Source: an uncultured Clostridia bacterium
Lineage (GTDB): Bacteria; Bacillota; Clostridia; TANB77; CAG-508
Length of the DNA stretch: 44,612 nucleotides
NCBI GenBank assembly: GCA_934153805.1
Contig: CAKPFO010000008.1
Coordinates: 1-44,612, forward strand
Reading direction: 5' to 3'
Shown here: piece after piece, positions 43,984-44,612 of the stretch
How positions within the stretch are numbered: position 1 is the first letter of the stretch
How the letters are laid out: every line of letters begins with the position of its first letter
Translations under genes and position numbers: made by a program
The notes under the pieces: model-generated
Database searches by the model: none
Told to the model about the DNA's origin: nothing
Seen by the model: the letters and a program-made list of their open reading frames with translations, nothing else

Positions 43984-44136
43984 AAAAGTTTGATAATATA
44001 TTGTTTTGTAATACCTTGTGTGTCGCGGCCATCCATTTAAAAGTACTAGTATGTTGGCCGCTCCAATCGCACTCACATGCGTTCGTTTTGTCGCTTACGC
44101 GGTATTACAAAACAATATATTATCAAACTTTTTTTT
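43984..44136. repeat. Family B intergenic repeat, copy 2 (intact, 32-bp perfect arms)
   Basis: Arms 43984-44015 and 44101-44132 are perfect complements and end in a T run. The 85-base core contains GCGGCCA/TGGCCGC and segments shared with 27855-27985 (TTGTGTGT, GTATGTTGGC, CACATGCGTTCGTTT). It directly follows the REP-like palindrome. Together they fill the 417-bp gap up to the promoter at 44202. Confidence 0.8.
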
Positions 44137-44201
44137 AAGACTAGAATACTAAGAATTGTAACAAAGATGCGAATAAAATAGTGATAAAATGCAAATTTAT
44201 C

Positions 44202-44230
44202 TTGCAACTTTATAATATAAGTAATATAAT
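44202..44230 (+). promoter_or_regulatory. Promoter of the NifU-like gene
   Basis: -35 TTGCAA (44202-44207), 17-bp spacer, -10 TATAAT (44225-44230). The AAAGGAG site follows at 44275. Confidence 0.65.
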
Positions 44231-44289
44231 GATAAAGCAAAAACAAAAGAAATAGAATAATAATTAAAGCTTTGAAAGGAGAAATGAAA

Positions 44290-44612
44290 ATGATTTATTC
44301 AAAAGAAGTAGAAGAAATGTGCAAAGTCGCAAAAGGCGTAGACCATGGACCAGCACCAATTCCAGAAGAAGGAAAGTGGGTTAAAGCAAAAGAAATAAAA
44401 GATATTTCTGGTTTAACACATGGTATTGGTTGGTGTGCACCTCAACAAGGAGCTTGCAAATTAACATTAAACGTAAAAGATGGAGTTATACAAGAAGCAT
44501 TAGTAGAAACAGTAGGATGTTCAGGTATGACACACTCAGCTGCAATGGCAGGTGAAATATTAGTAGGAAAAACAATATTAGAAGCATTAAACACAGACTT
44601 AGTATGTGATGC
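44290..44612 (+). CDS. NifU/IscU-like iron-sulfur scaffold-type protein, 3' truncated by the window edge
   Basis: The first 107 residues are present. ATG 44290 is preferred to the in-frame ATG at 44284, because AAAGGAG (44275-44281) is then eight bases away. The protein starts MIYSKEVEEMCKVAKG and contains GWCAPQQGACKLTLNVKDG and VETVGCSGMTHSAAMAGEIL, with Cys residues at positions typical of a divergent IscU/NifU N-terminal family that clostridial genomes annotate as GGGtGRT protein. It may bind an iron-sulfur cluster or metal. The C-terminal part is outside the window, so the family label is provisional. Confidence 0.7.
   Translation, partial: MIYSKEVEEMCKVAKGVDHGPAPIPEEGKWVKAKEIKDISGLTHGIGWCAPQQGACKLTLNVKDGVIQEALVETVGCSGMTHSAAMAGEILVGKTILEALNTDLVCD

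Noticed and set aside
43879..44076. 65-codon minus-strand ORF at the end of the window
   Set aside because: It lies wholly within the REP-like palindrome and the family B repeat and has no coding signature.

Overview
This window is AT-rich DNA (A-rich codons, strong AGGAGG-type ribosome binding sites, TTGACA/TATAAT promoters) from an anaerobic, spore-forming low-GC Firmicute, most likely a gut Clostridia lineage. The evidence is spoIIP, a class I RelA/SpoT synthetase, CIRCE-like control of clpB, a prepilin-like protein, and a cohesin/dockerin surface apparatus. No rRNA, tRNA, CRISPR or prophage genes were recognised. The first and last genes run off the window.

Layout. 1-7227 is a housekeeping block: a ZIP metal transporter (5' truncated), a glutamate synthase small-subunit remnant, recJ, rel, a glyoxalase II-like hydrolase and hisS. 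7267-9952 is a first surface pair: a dockerin-tagged N-acetylmuramoyl-L-alanine amidase (broken by a frameshift) and a membrane-anchored Ig/cadherin-like protein. 10243-14670 carries spoIIP, a small unknown gene and clpB. 15072-18810 is a second surface pair of the same design: a dockerin-tagged glucosaminidase and an Ig/SH3/cadherin-like membrane protein, followed by a membrane-anchored unknown. 20162-22824 encodes a prepilin-like coiled-coil protein and a secreted HExxH protein. 22846-25953 is queA-tgt, split by a RAYT (REP-associated tyrosine transposase) bounded by a perfect 49-bp inverted repeat. 25976-28784 holds a WG-repeat-like membrane protein, an XRE regulator and a cell-wall-anchored cohesin protein. 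29257-34576 is a giant X-module/dockerin/FN3 gene with a broken signal peptide and, in its middle, a prepilin leader in another frame. 35033-37366 carries a CAP/SH3 secreted protein, a cytoplasmic gluzincin-like protein and a small membrane protein. 37465-37619 (minus) is a likely small RNA with its own promoter and terminator. 37788-43037 is the lower glycolysis operon gap-pgk-nudix-tpiA-gpmI. A DUF600/YezG-like gene and the start of a NifU-like gene close the window.

Two themes stand out. First, a compact cohesin-dockerin surface system seems to be used for peptidoglycan hydrolases rather than cellulases. Three proteins share an X-module plus dockerin, one cohesin protein has an IPQTG sorting signal, and two dockerin hydrolases are each followed within 12-13 bp by a membrane protein with a shared Ig-like head. 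Second, the intergenic DNA is full of long palindromic elements. They form at least four families: A, B, C and the RAYT/REP family. The two family A copies keep their helices while changing sequence on both strands, which suggests selection on a folded RNA or single-stranded DNA.
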